This document shows, piece after piece, positions 51,288 through 63,860 of a stretch of DNA of 64,000 bases. Below the pieces are notes generated by a model. It ran no database searches, had not been told where the DNA came from, and worked only from the letters and a program-made list of their open reading frames with translations. A program made the position numbers and the translations under genes. Numbering within the stretch: position 1 is the stretch's first letter; each line of letters starts with the position of its first letter. The DNA comes from Symsagittifera roscoffensis (Eukaryota > Xenacoelomorpha > Acoela > Convolutidae), in the NCBI RefSeq assembly GCF_963678635.1, contig NC_087068.1, positions 18,296,027 to 18,360,026 on the forward strand, read 5' to 3'.

Positions 51288-53047
51288 CTTTCAGCCCTGA
51301 TTTGAACTACAAACGAAAATAATAAAAATCTATTTTAAAAAGGGATAGATTTCACGTCGCCCTCGCTGTAAATAATATAATCGGGAACAGAGTTTGTAAT
51401 GTATTAAGATAGGAAAAAAAGGGCAAGGTTTCAATGTGAGAACCATGATGAGAAAAAGGTAGGAATTTTTTTTGCGGAAGTTTCTAGTTTTTTTGCTAAA
51501 AATTCTTGAACGCCTAATCTAGTTGGTAAAATTCAATGGTATGTATAAAGTTATAGTTTGTTTTTTGGGTTCATGGTGATATAATAAAAATTGAGTTTTT
51601 TTCCTCATTTTTCCCCATAAACGTTAAGTTTCGAACTAATCTGAGCTAGTAAATGTGTCGTGTTATATCTCTACAGCAGAAGTTGTAATAAGTGTTCCCT
51701 GACAATTCAAGTTTTCTTCAGGCCTTGAGAGCACATTTTTTGATATGCTTCATCTAATTTCTTCCAAGATAACTATTTGTACTTTATCAGTAAATCTATC
51801 ACCTTTGTCTCCTAGATGGATTCACTTCAATGAAATTCTCCCTAAAACCATTAATATAATATTGTACATTTTTAATGCAAATAAGAAATCCAATAACTTT
51901 CACAGAACTGCCTATGCTCGAGAGTTTTTTGACGGACTTTTTTAAGCTATAATTTAAAACCTAAGCTCGACCCAAATTTTTTTAATAGTTTTTGAATTTT
52001 TATTTTTTTATATCTTTAGTTATTTCAATTGAATTTTAATTTTGCTGTTCCAACAAAGTTCATAATAAATTTTATTTGGATTTTTTTCTTGATCTCACTT
52101 CTCCCATTTTAATCCTTTTCGCATCAAATTTTACTCGAAAGTCGAGTTTTAGAAAAAAAACTTTCAATTCAACGATCGTCACTCATCTAAAACAAAGTTA
52201 GCGCAAAAAACACTTTCGTTGCTAGGAACTTTCAGAAAGAAAATTTTCAGACCAGATAACTGTATTTAAGAGAAAACTCTGATGTAGATAGGCATGTTGA
52301 CTTTGTACTTCTTTATGGTCGTTTTTTAGGATGCTCTGTCATATACTCTGTTACAGATGATGGCAAGCTCTTGTTAAGAGTTGAATTTTTGCTACAATTG
52401 CGTTCTAATATAGCAACAATTCCAAAGTTTTCAGTATGGTGAATAATTTGATTCCGGATTTCTTATATACTTTCTCCTTTTTTTCACCAAGGCAGACTTG
52501 CTTGTTGCTTTTCTTAATTATTTTTCGATGACTTTAAAATTCTTCGTGAGTGGGACTAGCATGTTTTCTAGAGTACTATTTCGATTAGAAAAACAAACTG
52601 ATCACTAGAAGAGAAAAATAAGATAGTTTGTGGGGTTAGGCAAAAAATTTGCAGTATGAGTCATCTTTTTCTCCTTATATGGGGTTGTACCAAAAAAAAA
52701 ATGTTTTGTTTGAAATTTACAAAGATGAAAATTGCCCCGGCGCTAAATGTTCTATAACCCACTATCTATCGTTGTATCAAAAAAATCTTGAAAAAATCTT
52801 TTACTATGAAAAAATATCTTTTTTATTTCTGTTTCCAAAAAGTTTTGCAAACAAAACAAGGTAAAAACTGTGTTTTGGACAAATCTAAATTCATTTAATT
52901 TTAATCTGGAAAACTCTTAACAAAATTTGATAGAAATTGGACAACTTTCAATTCAAATATCCAGAAAATGACTGTCTTTTTAAACACGAATTCTTCTAAA
53001 GAATTTTTACATCAAGCGGGGAAATTCTCAATCAATTTAGCCGAGCA
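50711..53047. repeat. Large tandem duplication, copy 1
   Basis: The block starts at ACATAAAAAACGATTAATTT and ends at CAATTTAGCCGAGCAG. It is repeated immediately as copy 2 with few substitutions. Copy 1 holds about 404 bp (about 52241-52644) that copy 2 lacks; the junction has AAATTT microhomology. No credible gene lies inside. Confidence 0.93.
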
Positions 53048-55075
53048 GACATAAAAAACGATTAATTTTCACAAGCAGAATTAAGATGTCGGATTTTTTG
53101 CTCGCAAAGCTGTAAAACGGTTTGCAACAGCAATAATATCCCATTTTTGTGAATTTGTAAGTGCGTGTTAGCTTGATAGCTTTATCATTGGTCATAATTA
53201 ATTCTATTTGCTATGTAATCGTAATGCTTAACGTCGATGTTAAAAAGAGCGTCATCTGAGCTGTTTTTATTACTGAAAACCTTTATAATTTATCATTTAC
53301 TACTATCATTATTAGGATTATCATTATCATTTGGTCGTATTTTTTCCAACTAGCCAGGTGAATGTAACGTTTAAAATAGTGGTTCAATGAAACTCTAGAC
53401 TACCAGAGCATATTTGACCTTTTTTGAGCTATTTGCGCTCCTTATGCAATTTTTCTCACGACTTGAAAATCGCAACAGCAATTTAAAGTCATATTAAATT
53501 CTTATAAGATTCGAATAAGAATTCGAATTGATTCTTAGAAGCTATAAGAATTTTGTAAGAAATCAGATTTGCTCTTACAAGATATCAGATTCTTATAAGA
53601 TTTTGAAAATTAGTAACACCCGGGCTTTCAGCCCTGATTTGAACTACAAACGAAAAGAATAAAAATCTATTTTAAAAAGGGATAGATTTCACGTCGCCCT
53701 CGCTGTAAATAATATAATCGGGAACAGAGTTTGTAATGTATTAAGATAGGAAAAAAAGGGCAAGGTTTCAATGTGAGAACCATGATGAGAAAAAGGTAGG
53801 AATTTTTTTTGCCGAAGTTTCTAGTTTTTTTGCTAAAAATTCTTGAACGCCTAATCTAGTTGGTAAAATTCAATGGTATGTATAAAGTTATAGTTTGTTT
53901 TTTGGGTTCATGGTGATATAATAAAAATTGAGTTTTTTTCCTCATTTTTCCCCATAAACGTTAAGTTTCGAACTAATCTGAGCTAGTAAATGTGTCGTGT
54001 TATATCTCTACAGCAGAAGTTGTAATAAATATTCCCTGACAATTCAAGTTTTCTTCAGGCCTTGAGAGCACATTTTTTGATATGCTTCATCTAATTTCTT
54101 CCAAGATAACTATTTGTACTTTATCAGTAAATCTATCACCTTTGTCTCCTAGATGGATTCACTTCAATGAAATTCGAAATTCTCCCTAAAACCATTAATA
54201 TAATATTGTATATTTTTAATGCAAATAAGAAATCCAATAACTTTCACAGAACTGCCTATGCTCGAGAGTTTTTTGACGGACTTTTTTAAGCTATAATTTA
54301 AAACCTAAGCTCGACCCAAATTTTTTTAATAGTTTTTGAATTTTTATTTTTTTGTATCTTTAGTTATTTCAATTGAATTTTAATTTTGCTGTTCCAACAA
54401 AGTTCATAATTAATTTTATTTGGATTTTTTCTTGATCTCACTTCTCCCATTTTAATCTTTTTCGCATCAATTTTTTACTCGAAAGTCGAGTTTTAGAAAA
54501 AAAACCTTCAATTCAACGATCGTCACTCATCTAAAACAAAGTTAGCGCAAAAAACACTTTCGTTGCTAGGAACTTTCAGAAAGAAAAATTTGCAGTATGA
54601 GTCATCTTCTTCTCCTTATATGGGGTTGTACCAAAAAAGAAATGTTTTGTTTGAAATTTACAAAGATGAAAATTACCCCGACGCTAAATGTTCTATAAAC
54701 CACTATCTATCGTTGTACCAAAAAAAAATGTTTTGTTTGAAATTTACAAAGATGAAAATTGCCCCGGCGCTAAATGTTCTATAACCCACTATCTATCGTT
54801 GTATCAAAAAAATCTTGAAAAAATCTTTTACTATGAAAAAATATCTTTTTTATTTCTGTTTCCAAAAAGTTTTGCAAACAAAACAAGGTAAAAACTGTGT
54901 TTTGGAGAAATCTAAATTCATTTAATTTTAATCTGGAAAACTCTCAACAAAATTTGATAGAAATTGGACAACTTTCAATTCAAATATCAAGAAAATGACT
55001 GTCTTTTTAAACACGAATTCTTCTCAAGAATTGTTACATCAAGCGGGGAAATTCTCAATCAATTTAGCCGAGCAG
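53048..55075. repeat. Large tandem duplication, copy 2
   Basis: Near-identical to copy 1 but missing the roughly 404-bp segment, and carrying its own 86-bp internal tandem duplication at about 54641-54812 (units starting AATGTTTTGTTTG). Short ORFs here repeat those of copy 1 and are not considered genes. Confidence 0.93.
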
Positions 55076-57542
55076 TTCAACATAATTTGAGATTGAAAGG
55101 ATTACAAAAAATTTCAAGCATTGTATAAAAACGACTCGTTCGCAAATTTGTTCAAGAGAAGTTATCTGAAATCTAAGCCAAAAATCGCATCAAGTCAAAT
55201 TTTGCGCTCTGCGTTTTTAGATAAATGCGTAAATAGCAAAATACAATATTTGAACTTGATTTGTTGAAAATAACTGAGAGTTTTTTGACGGTTATGAAGT
55301 TGTTTATAATATCATTGCTAGTTTTATTTTAGAACAAAATACTAACACAATTATATATTTTTTTGAAACTAGCAGTATCATTGTTCACAAAAAAAGGGCA
55401 AAAAGACATTGTACTGTGCACTTAAAACAAAAATTTAGTTTTTTTTTCGTGTTCTTTGTCATTATCTGCCTCGAAAGCTACCTCGTTTTTTTTCTAAAGA
55501 CCGATACTTTTTTCTGTTGAGCTAAAGATTTTAAAAGGTTTTTTGAGGTAGGTGCAAACTGTACAATTTTTTTTTAAAATTATATATAAGATAAGAATAA
55601 AAAGCAAAAGACTAAAAATTTATAATTTTTCAAGCTGTGTTCTAAAACGGATGTGAAAGTTAAAATGTTTTTCAAAAAGTTGAATTTTTCTAGAAATTTA
55701 GATATTTTTAAAGGAACTGCAAAAAATTTTCGGGTTTTCATAGACATATGAATTTACAAAATTTAAAAATGTTTATTTTTTTCAACATTGATGCTAAAAC
55801 TTTTGATAAGTCTTTGCAAGATGCGAAAATTGTATTGATTTTTTCAGCATGAGTGCAAAAAAAAACAATTCTGAAATTCTTTGCAAGATGCAAACTTTTT
55901 CTGAGATTTAAAAAAAATGGCAAAAACTATTTTGAATTTTTTCTGCAGGATGCAAAAATTTTCTGTTGTTTCCTCAAAAATATATGAAAAAAAACTAACT
56001 AATGCAAAACTGTAACAATTTTTGACCTGTGCAAAAAATGTTTCTCTTTTTTACAAGATGTCAAAAATTTTTATTAATGTTTCACTAATTATGCAATTTT
56101 CTTATACTTTTAAAAAAAGTTAGCTAGAAATACATATATATAAATGTTTTTTGTTAAGGCAAAAACTGCAAATTTTGTTACTAAAAACTTGTTGGTCTAT
56201 CGCTTAGAAGATTTCAATGTTATGACTTCGAATGCTGTTCGGTATCATAATACTTTATTTTGTTGTTTTTGATCAAAAAGTTTGTAAAAATTTTTATTTT
56301 GTTTGATGATGAAAAGGACATCGAAAAATTTCATAAAATTACCAATGTAAAGTATACAAAATTTGTTGCTAACTTTTTAAAACGCAAATTGGTCATAAAT
56401 TGAGCTTAAATTGAGGCAAACCTTTTTTTTGGCCCTAATGATCCATTTTTTGAATACAGCAAAAACAACATAAAATTGGGCAATTTTTTCATTTTTCTGA
56501 TTTACACCGTTTTTAATGTTTTTTTTCTACATTTAAAAACTATCAAGGACACATGCTCAAATTTGAAAAGATAAAATATAAAATTTTCCATTTTATGATA
56601 ATTGCGGTTTCTATTACCACTCGGCATATATTATAAAAAAAGCCACTCAAACATTAAACACTTGATTGAATCACACTAGTTGGCCCAAATAATATCTCTA
56701 TACATGTTAGACTCGTCTACTTGTAGTTTACATTGGATGTGGTGGAAGATAAAGAAAAAAGTTCTATTTCATTTTTTTTGCATTCACATTAATAATGATT
56801 CGGAAAAACTTAATAGTACAGTCGGACCCTTTGCTCTATACCTGTAGTCTTGTAAACGTTTAATTTATATTTTAATTTTTGTTTCATCGTCATTCAGACA
56901 ATCAAAAGAACTGTGCCGTTATACTAACAGCCTCGTAAAGTTTTATAATTATTTTGAATACTGTTATAATCATTTTAAATGCCGTTTTTGCTATATGCAC
57001 CGTCTTTAAGCATATATTTTCCATCTTACCTTCACAAAAAAGATCACATGTGAAATTTTCATTTAAAATTGAGCTTAAGACAACAGTGCTCTTTGAATGA
57101 TGTTTAAAAAAATGGCAAAAAGCACAAACATTCCGTCATTTTTTTCCGAAAATAATCCGAACATTGATAACTAAGCTTTATTTATTTTTTTTTGTCTCAA
57201 AATGTCGTCACATTAAAGAGAGTGCCAAATAGTAAAATAACTATAAGAGATTAAAAAAACTGAACAAAGCCTGTTCAATTCTTTTCTTTATAGAAACGTT
57301 CTTATTATGGTACGGTCTGGAGTTTTCGAATGCGAAGTATGCAGATTAAATTTGTTTGGACTTGGTTTATGAAATCACATATTGAATTTACTATAAGATT
57401 TCGAAATAAAAACTGGCCCTAAATCAAAGTGACAATTCAGGAGAAAGGTACTCAAATGTTGAAGAATAGTTTAAACGACTTAATATGCAAGAATAAACAA
57501 CGAAATCCATCTTTTAATTTTATCATAATTCGTCACTAAGCA
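55076..57542. other. AT-rich non-coding stretch
   Basis: No gene. Imperfect repetitions of a TTTTGCAAGATGCAAA-like word occur at about 55810-56060. About 57000-57160 holds weak hairpin-family similarity (TTGAGCTTAAGACAACAGTG, ACATTCCGTCATTT). Confidence 0.45.
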
Positions 57543-57960
57543 AAACAAGACTGCTCGTATATCAGGTAAAAGCCTTGAATGTTGCAACTGCCCTTCATCC
57601 GTATCGGAAAAAAATATTGAAAATCTACAATTTTTGGACAACATCAAAGATCAAGTGTAAAAAATTGAATCGCACGAAATTTTTATCACTAATTTGCTAG
57701 ACTCAATTCAATTTTGAACGATTTTGTTGTGCGGGATAGTTTGCACGCATAAACACTTCGCGTTGCGTTGCAACCATTATGAACAAACTTTTCAAAGCGC
57801 GCATAATTTAGTTCAGAACATCAGAAGCTTTCAAACTCTCAGAACTTTACAAAAAATGAAAAGAGTTACATCAAATTTTAATTTAGAGCTCAGGAAGCTA
57901 AAATCTTGAATGAGCCATAAAATGTTTTGTTAAACACTATTACTTTGATCGCCGAAAATT
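57543..57960 (+). repeat. Hairpin-family element, diverged copy
   Basis: It starts AAACAAGACTGCTCGTATAT, keeps CCTTGAATGTTGCAACTGCC and CAATTCAATTTTGAACGA, and fades after AGAGCTCAGGAAGC. The left hairpin stem is disrupted. Confidence 0.65.
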
Positions 57961-58129
57961 GCTTTAAAAATAATTCCAAGACTAAAAATTCCATTTTATT
58001 CGAAAATCGGGACATACACTTTTGACAATAAACTAAGTGTGCAATTTAAATTTCAGCATCTATATTTCTGTAAGTTAGCATTCAGTGTTGTAAATTGACC
58101 AATTTATTTGCAGTAAAAAGAGGTTCCAT

Positions 58130-58760
58130 GGAAAATAATTGATCGAAAATGTTGCCGTTATAATCAATAATAGTTGCACTTTGGGACCACACAATTGATT
58201 ATTGTCCATTATAACTCATTATTTTTGAAGAGTTTTTATCTATTATAACCCATTTGAGTCCTTGTAGAAATCCATTGTAAAACGCCCATCCCCTTACATT
58301 TATCCCCCCTTTTTTGCCCCCTTTTACCCCCATCCCCGCCCCCCATGACACAGACGACCCAGAATTAACACACAGCATAACCCCGAACTCTCACTAACCC
58401 CGAGATGGGGGAGAGGTAAACGTGTGTAAAGGGGGGTTTTGAACCCCAATTGAGAAAATAATGAGAAATGAGAAAAATGTAATGAGAAAAGAAATAAAAA
58501 TAAAACAATACAAAAAATTAACAAGCCAAATGTAAACTTCTATTTAACGATTGCAGTGTTCAAGTGTTGAAATTCAAGTGTTCATTTTTATCGGAAAGTC
58601 CAGGTTCTTGCGTGAAACAAATTAGGATTCTTTATATTCCAATTAAAATCCATTATGATCCATTATAATCCATTATATTCCATTATATTCCATTATAATC
58701 AATTATAATCCTATTTAAACAGTTATAAAGGTTTAAACCCGCTTCTTTTTTGTTTGGTGT
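58130..58760. repeat. ATTATAATCCATTATA-rich region
   Basis: Repeated words of the type CATTATAATCC, CATTATATTCC and CAATTATAATCC cluster at 58150-58260 and 58650-58730, similar in style to 13.1-14.0 kb. A C-rich stretch (58290-58345) lies between. No gene. Confidence 0.6.
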
Positions 58761-59084
58761 GTAATCAATTATGAATCCATAAAGTTATATTGTTTCAGAG
58801 TTTCATGGAGACCCATTATTGTAAGCATTTCGCAAAAACTAGCTAAATCAATTTTTATTTCTTACTATCAGTTTCAAGAGTATCATTTTTTTGTACTGCA
58901 ACTTGTACAAGCTTCAATTTAGATTTTAATTTTAAAAAATTAGATAAAAAATTGCAGAGTTGTTTCAATACTTATTTATAGTTTTTTCAGTACTGTTTTA
59001 TAGCAGCAATAACTACAAAATCGGTGAAATCATATTCACTTAACTATTATATGTACCTACGCAAATTCAAATCTTCTACCTGAT

Positions 59085-59542
59085 GGGTGCCGGACATCAA
59101 GCCGACGGGACTTCAAGCCGAATCGTAAAATTAGGGACTTCAAGCCGAATATTTTCTTATGAACTTGTGAAATATGATTAATTTGAAAATTTTATTGAAG
59201 AATTTCGGAATTTCGGGATCTTTCTTCTCTAGTTTTTGGCGTTTTCATAAAAATCAATCCTCCAAATGATGTTTAGGAAAGTTGAAAAATAAAACACGGT
59301 TGAAGGCGTTTTTCATGTTTATAATTTATGCATTTCAAAAACCGGCTAATGTTATTAACGGGTGCCAATCCCAAGTGGTGCATTGTCGTGAATAACGCAT
59401 TTGATGGACTAAACTTGTTTAAATTTTTGAAAAGCAACGTTTTACAGATGAAAAAATAGTGTTTTGAGGTGCTTGTAAAGTTCAAATTTCGGCCTGAAGT
59501 CCCTTCGGCTTGAAGTCCCGTCGGCCTGTTGTCCTAGACCCC
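59085..59542. mobile_element. 458-bp TIR element with 8-9 bp target duplication
   Basis: The left end has GGGTGCCGGACATCAAGCCG and then ACGGGACTTCAAGCCGAA. The right end has TTCGGCTTGAAGTCCCGT and then CGGCCTGTTGTCCTAGACCC. The inverted repeats are about 38 bp. TACCTGAT (possibly CTACCTGAT) flanks both sides (59077-59084 and 59543-59550). It is non-coding. An 8-bp duplication would suit hAT or P, and 9 bp Mutator-like elements. Confidence 0.88.
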
Positions 59543-59885
59543 TACCTGATATCAGAGAAGTGTACAGCTATAACACAGGCTGAACTTTTCCTGATATAAC
59601 TCTTGTGCATCAATGATCGATTCCAAAAAAACTTCTTACGTTTGGATATGTTAGCATAGATTGTTCAGAGTTCTATTTGTAAAATCTAGGGTACACTTCT
59701 GCTTTTTGAAATATTTTTGAAATAATGGTGACTGCAGCAGTGCTGATTTCCTCTGTAAAATCACTCCAGGACCCTCTTGTCAATTCAGCAATATAGAGAA
59801 ACAAATGTAAGCTTGTTCCATTTCAAACTCTTTAGTTTCACTGAAATTAAACTACCCATTTTAATTTCAAGACACTTTAGTAATT

Positions 59886-61603
59886 TCCCGGGTTGACCAA
59901 AACTTCTTATCATACAATTTCCATATATGAGAAACTTCTTGTCATACAATTCCATACAATTCCATACGTACAGAAAATTGTATGAAAACTCTATGATAAC
60001 CATTTTTCCATATATGGAAATTGTAAAATTAGAAGTTTCCCATATATGAAAATTGTATGACTAGAAGTTTGTCATTTATGAAAATTGTATGATTAACACT
60101 TTTTTAAAATCAAGTGAGGCAAAAATTACGTCAGAGCGCATCCCATAAAACGTGCAATCTCTGAACAGAGAAGAAAACTTGAGAAAAATTGCAGTACTTT
60201 AGAGGTTTGAAGCTCAAATTGTACTTTTTCTGCAAGAAATTCTTCTCAACTCTTGAGAGAGCAACAAGTTCCTAAACCTAATCCTATGGGAACCAGTATC
60301 TGGGCGAGGGGCTCAAATGAATAACAAACCTGTACGTGAGTTGGACGACACAAAACACAGAAACTAACAAAAAATGGTGATTCAGCCATTCCAGTGATCT
60401 GCACCAAACACTGTCACACTGTCACCAAACAGCAGCTCTGTCATCTGCATCCAATTGTCGTATTTATATTCTTTCATAACTAACATCTACAAAGATATTT
60501 TTATGGTGCAAAAAATAAAAAGTTCATAACCTTGAAAAAATTTAGTTAAGGAAAAAAGTTTCAAATTAATTAAAGATTTAATTTTTTTATTTAACAGAGA
60601 AATCTGATAATTAAACGCCTTTTTCGAAACTAGAAGTGACATTTCGTTGTCCCTGTTAGATGAAGGAGTTTGCCTTCAATTTAACAAAGGAAATGAACTG
60701 AACTCAACAAGAAATCAAGTCAAACAGCGAAAAATCAAAACTGAGCTTAAACAGGCTTAAGACTTTTTCCTAAAAATAGCACAAAAACTCATCAAAATCT
60801 ACACAAGACTCTTCGCTATGTTCTTTATTCTTAAAAATGAATGACTTTATCAATACTGAATTTAATCATGCTAACTCTCAAATAAGACAAAATATTTTGA
60901 AAAAGAAAGATTGTGGAAAATCTAAATTAAGACAAATAATTTGAATTATAGACAAAATTTAGAAATGCATCACTAGATCATATTTTGCAGACTCTGCTAC
61001 TAGAACCAAGTTGCAATTGATCCTGGGAAAAACATAACGTCATTCTCAAGAACTCGATTTTTATCCAACAGTCGCGCAACTGGCTTTTTGAAAGGTTTTT
61101 CTACCTGCTTCTGAATTGCAAGTTGCATTGGCGCGGTTTCTCTTTCTTTAATTATTTCTATGCCAAAGTGATGCTCTCGATCGATGCAAATTTTCACATC
61201 AAAGCAACTTTTAGCGTCGTAGAAGGTCATCCAACCATTGAGCTTATTTTGGTTTTTCCTTGAGTTCAGAAAATTGACTTTTTTTATATCAGTAAATAAC
61301 TCTCTCAACTTGTTTTGATTCTATCAAGCTTCCAAACGGTTCCATGCCTCTGAATCTCAATGTTCTAGGACATTTACTGCTTGCTTGAAATTTTACACTC
61401 TTTTGACCCTAAAAGTAACAGATTTCAAAATAAAATGAACTAGCGTGTAACGCTTCTCCTGTGCTTCGAGACAGAAACGGGTTTAAATCTTTTTTCAACC
61501 ATTTTTCAAAACTGTATGAAAATTGTATGACAAGCACTTTTCCACACACTTATTGTATGGAATTGTATGATAAGCATTTTCGGTGTATGGAGGTCAACCC
61601 GGG
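59886..61603. mobile_element. 1.7-kb TIR element, CCCGGGTTGACC termini, with internal ORF
   Basis: The left end CCCGGGTTGACCAAAACTTC and right end GGAGGTCAACCCGGG match the 330-bp element at 34054-34381, including subterminal CTTATCATACAATT and TGTATGATAAGC. The interior is not shared with the short one and contains the minus-strand ORF at 61000-61308. It may be a longer family member, or two short elements bracketing unrelated DNA. Confidence 0.6.
61000..61308 (-). CDS. Coding-like minus-strand ORF or exon, unrecognised
   Basis: A 102-codon frame (no ATG at its start; open from just after TAG near 61329) reads with balanced composition, including GWMTFYDAKSCFDVKICIDREHH and ending MFFPGSIATWF-stop. 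This is unlike the noise ORFs around it. The upstream junction has no good pyrimidine tract, so the true start or acceptor is unclear. No family was recognised. Its position inside a TIR element suggests a captured exon or the remains of an element-encoded protein. Confidence 0.4.
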   Translation of the reverse strand: MRELFTDIKKVNFLNSRKNQNKLNGWMTFYDAKSCFDVKICIDREHHFGIEIIKERETAPMQLAIQKQVEKPFKKPVARLLDKNRVLENDVMFFPGSIATWF

Positions 61604-61844
61604 TTATTCACTTTTTCTAGCTCATAATTACTATTTATTTTTATTAATTTTGGTCCGGTTTTGTAACGAAATTAACGGAATATTGTACTTTATATGGCGC
61701 TTTGTACTTTTTGTACTTTTTATTAAACTTTTTCTGTAATAAATTTATGACTTTTTCCCTGCAAATAAATTTTAGAAAAACATTTGTGCGAGAACGACAA
61801 CCAGGAAAACAAAAAAACAATTGAGGAAAAAAACTGCGGCCGTC

Positions 61845-62340
61845 TCAGCTAGAGGGCTGGATGTTTGCATGAGTCGCAAAAAGATGCTTCCTACATACAT
61901 GTTTAGCTAATTGGATGTCTTCATGACCATTTTAAATTCAAACTTGCTGGAGTTTTTTAATTTTAAAAGTGTATCTTGAATGTTCTTGCAAGTTTTGATA
62001 TTTGATTTTATTTGTATGATTTTAACTTATAAAATATTCCTTGTTTTTATTTCTATCAAGCCAAAAAAAATCAAAATTTGATAAATTGGTAGCCTTGTTC
62101 ATAAAAATCTGGAAAAAAACTTTAATGAATCTTGAAAACTGCTAGTGCTGTCGCAGCTAGCGGGCTGTATGTATGTATGTGTCGCAAGTAGATGCATCCT
62201 TAGTACGTGGCTTGCTGTTTTAGTATCTTCACGAATTATAAGAACCTTGGTTCCAGCTAGAAGTTTTTTTCGCTAATTTGCAAAATTATGTGCATCTTGA
62301 ATTATGGTTAACTTGGACGATCTTGTAAGAATCATGCAAG
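61845..62340 (+). repeat. Diverged direct repeat of about 160 bp
   Basis: Two blocks share GTCTCAGCTAGAGGGCTGGA / GTCGCAGCTAGCGGGCTGTA, the GAGTCGCAAAAAGATGC / GTGTCGCAAGTAGATGC word, and GTGTATCTTGAATG / GTGCATCTTGAATT, about 300 bp apart. Confidence 0.6.
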
Positions 62341-62464
62341 ATCTTGACAAGATAACCATAAGCTATCGACTAGGGTATTACTTGTATCAAGATCAAGATC
62401 TTTGTGACTTGCCTTTTTTCGTGTTAAACGAGGAAGTTGATGTCGTGGTTTTCTTTTCGAGTGG
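62304..62464 (+). CDS. Short coding-like ORF ending at a strong donor, unrecognised
   Basis: ATG at 62304 opens 54 codons (MVNLDDLVRIMQDLDK, then YLYQDQDLCDLPFFVLNEE) to a TGA that overlaps the donor G|GTGAGT at 62465. The composition reads like protein, and the overlap of stop with donor suggests a first or internal exon rather than a complete gene. No downstream exon was identified in the last 1.5 kb. Confidence 0.3.
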
Positions 62465-62468
62465 GTGA

Positions 62469-63519
62469 GTTTTCACTGGTTGTGGTTTTCTTCATCGTAT
62501 TTCTTATGAGAACTAATAGGGCGAAGAAAAATTGAATTGAGCTTAGCTTAAATAGGCTAACTTTTCTGCGTCTCTGATTCCGATCTGCATTATTTAAAAA
62601 AAAAAAAATTTAATGTGTAATTTTTAATTGTTAAGAAAAATGGCTTCAAAAGCTAATTACGCTAACTTGATTAGCTGGTTTGTTGCTCCAACCACGGAAA
62701 ATTGAGAGAAACTTTGTCTATAATTTTGCGCCTAATCAGTTTCCTTCGTCAGAATGGGTCAAACAAAATAACACATTAAGGCCCTTTCACTGGCGATTTG
62801 AAAAAAAAAAACGTTTTCGCAGTGTCAAGAAAAATTAGATGAAAGTTTGTGAACTTTTTTTTCTAATTTGGAGCACTTAAAGCAAATGAGTAACGCAGAA
62901 AGCTTAATTTAGAATTATATGTTTTAAAAAAAATTTAAAGTTTGCATAGAGCAGTCAAGATGAAGTGTTAGGATTTATGTTTAACGCTTATCAGCACTAA
63001 GAGTTGCAAAACTCCAAAGAATGATTGTAAAGTTTTTGATTGAAAATTTTTTTTATTGAGAAAAAATTTTTAAAATCTTTTTTTTTGTGGAGGGAGATAG
63101 CTCCAATCATAAGCTACCTTTTAAAAAAAATTTTCGAAAATTTTCAAATCATCTGCACAAAACGCTTCAAAGTACATCGACTCAAATTGAAAGAAAAAAA
63201 AATGAAAACGAAAAGTTGTTTTTTTTGTTTCAAAAATAATGGTGGTCAAAACTTTTTTTGCTACTTGCTTAGCGTAGAATTTTAAATGCCAATGTAAGCG
63301 CGACGAATTGAACTACAATTTTGTCTTAGATAGCATTACTTTGGATGATTTATAGAGGTTTATAATTGTACGTTACGATAATTTAAAGGCACAATTGAGT
63401 GGTTATTAGCCTAAGCTGAACGAATTAGGACAGTCACAACTTAGACAAAGTTCAGGTTTTAGTGTCATTATGAATAATTCTCAAAGAACCGCAAATTAAG
63501 TCAATATATAGGGTAGTAA
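62469..63519. other. Non-coding AT-rich stretch
   Basis: No supported gene; an 81-codon plus-strand ORF (63040-63285) is Lys/Phe-rich and looks fortuitous. Confidence 0.45.
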
Positions 63520-63539
63520 GATCCTTGACCATCACAGGT

Positions 63540-63860
63540 ACTTACATAGCACCAATGAAACACGTTTAGAAGGCCGGCGGAAGAGGAAACCAATTGTTCG
63601 CGAGATCTCGAAATATCCACCTGTTGCCCATGAGTTAAGATAGGCTAGAAAATTGCTCATGTATTAGGATAGAAAAGCTTCGGGCAATCCACCAACATGA
63701 AAGCTGATTAACAAAAACTTTACCAGTGAGAACCTTCCTGGCACCAATGAGGCATGGTTCGGAGTCAGGCGGAGGAAGAAACCAATAAATTACGAGATCT
63801 CAAAAAATCTACCTCTTGCCCATGTATCAAGATAAGCTGTAGAAAAGTTTTGGGCACCCT
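63540..63860. repeat. Two diverged tandem units of about 185 bp
   Basis: GCACCAATGAAACACG / GCACCAATGAGGCATG, CGGCGGAAGAGGAAACCAAT / AGGCGGAGGAAGAAACCAAT, GCGAGATCTCGAAATAT / TACGAGATCTCAAAAAAT and TGTTGCCCATGAGTTAAGAT / TCTTGCCCATGTATCAAGAT recur in the same order. They may continue past the window end. Confidence 0.75.

Noticed and set aside
52649-54891. Repeated ORFs containing VLFEIYKDEN
   Set aside because: They arise from the tandem duplication and its internal 86-bp repeat; no splice or domain support.
58324-58524. Hydrophobic minus-strand ORF
   Set aside because: Low-complexity frame produced by A/T and C-rich runs; no acceptor, donor or plausible mature domain.
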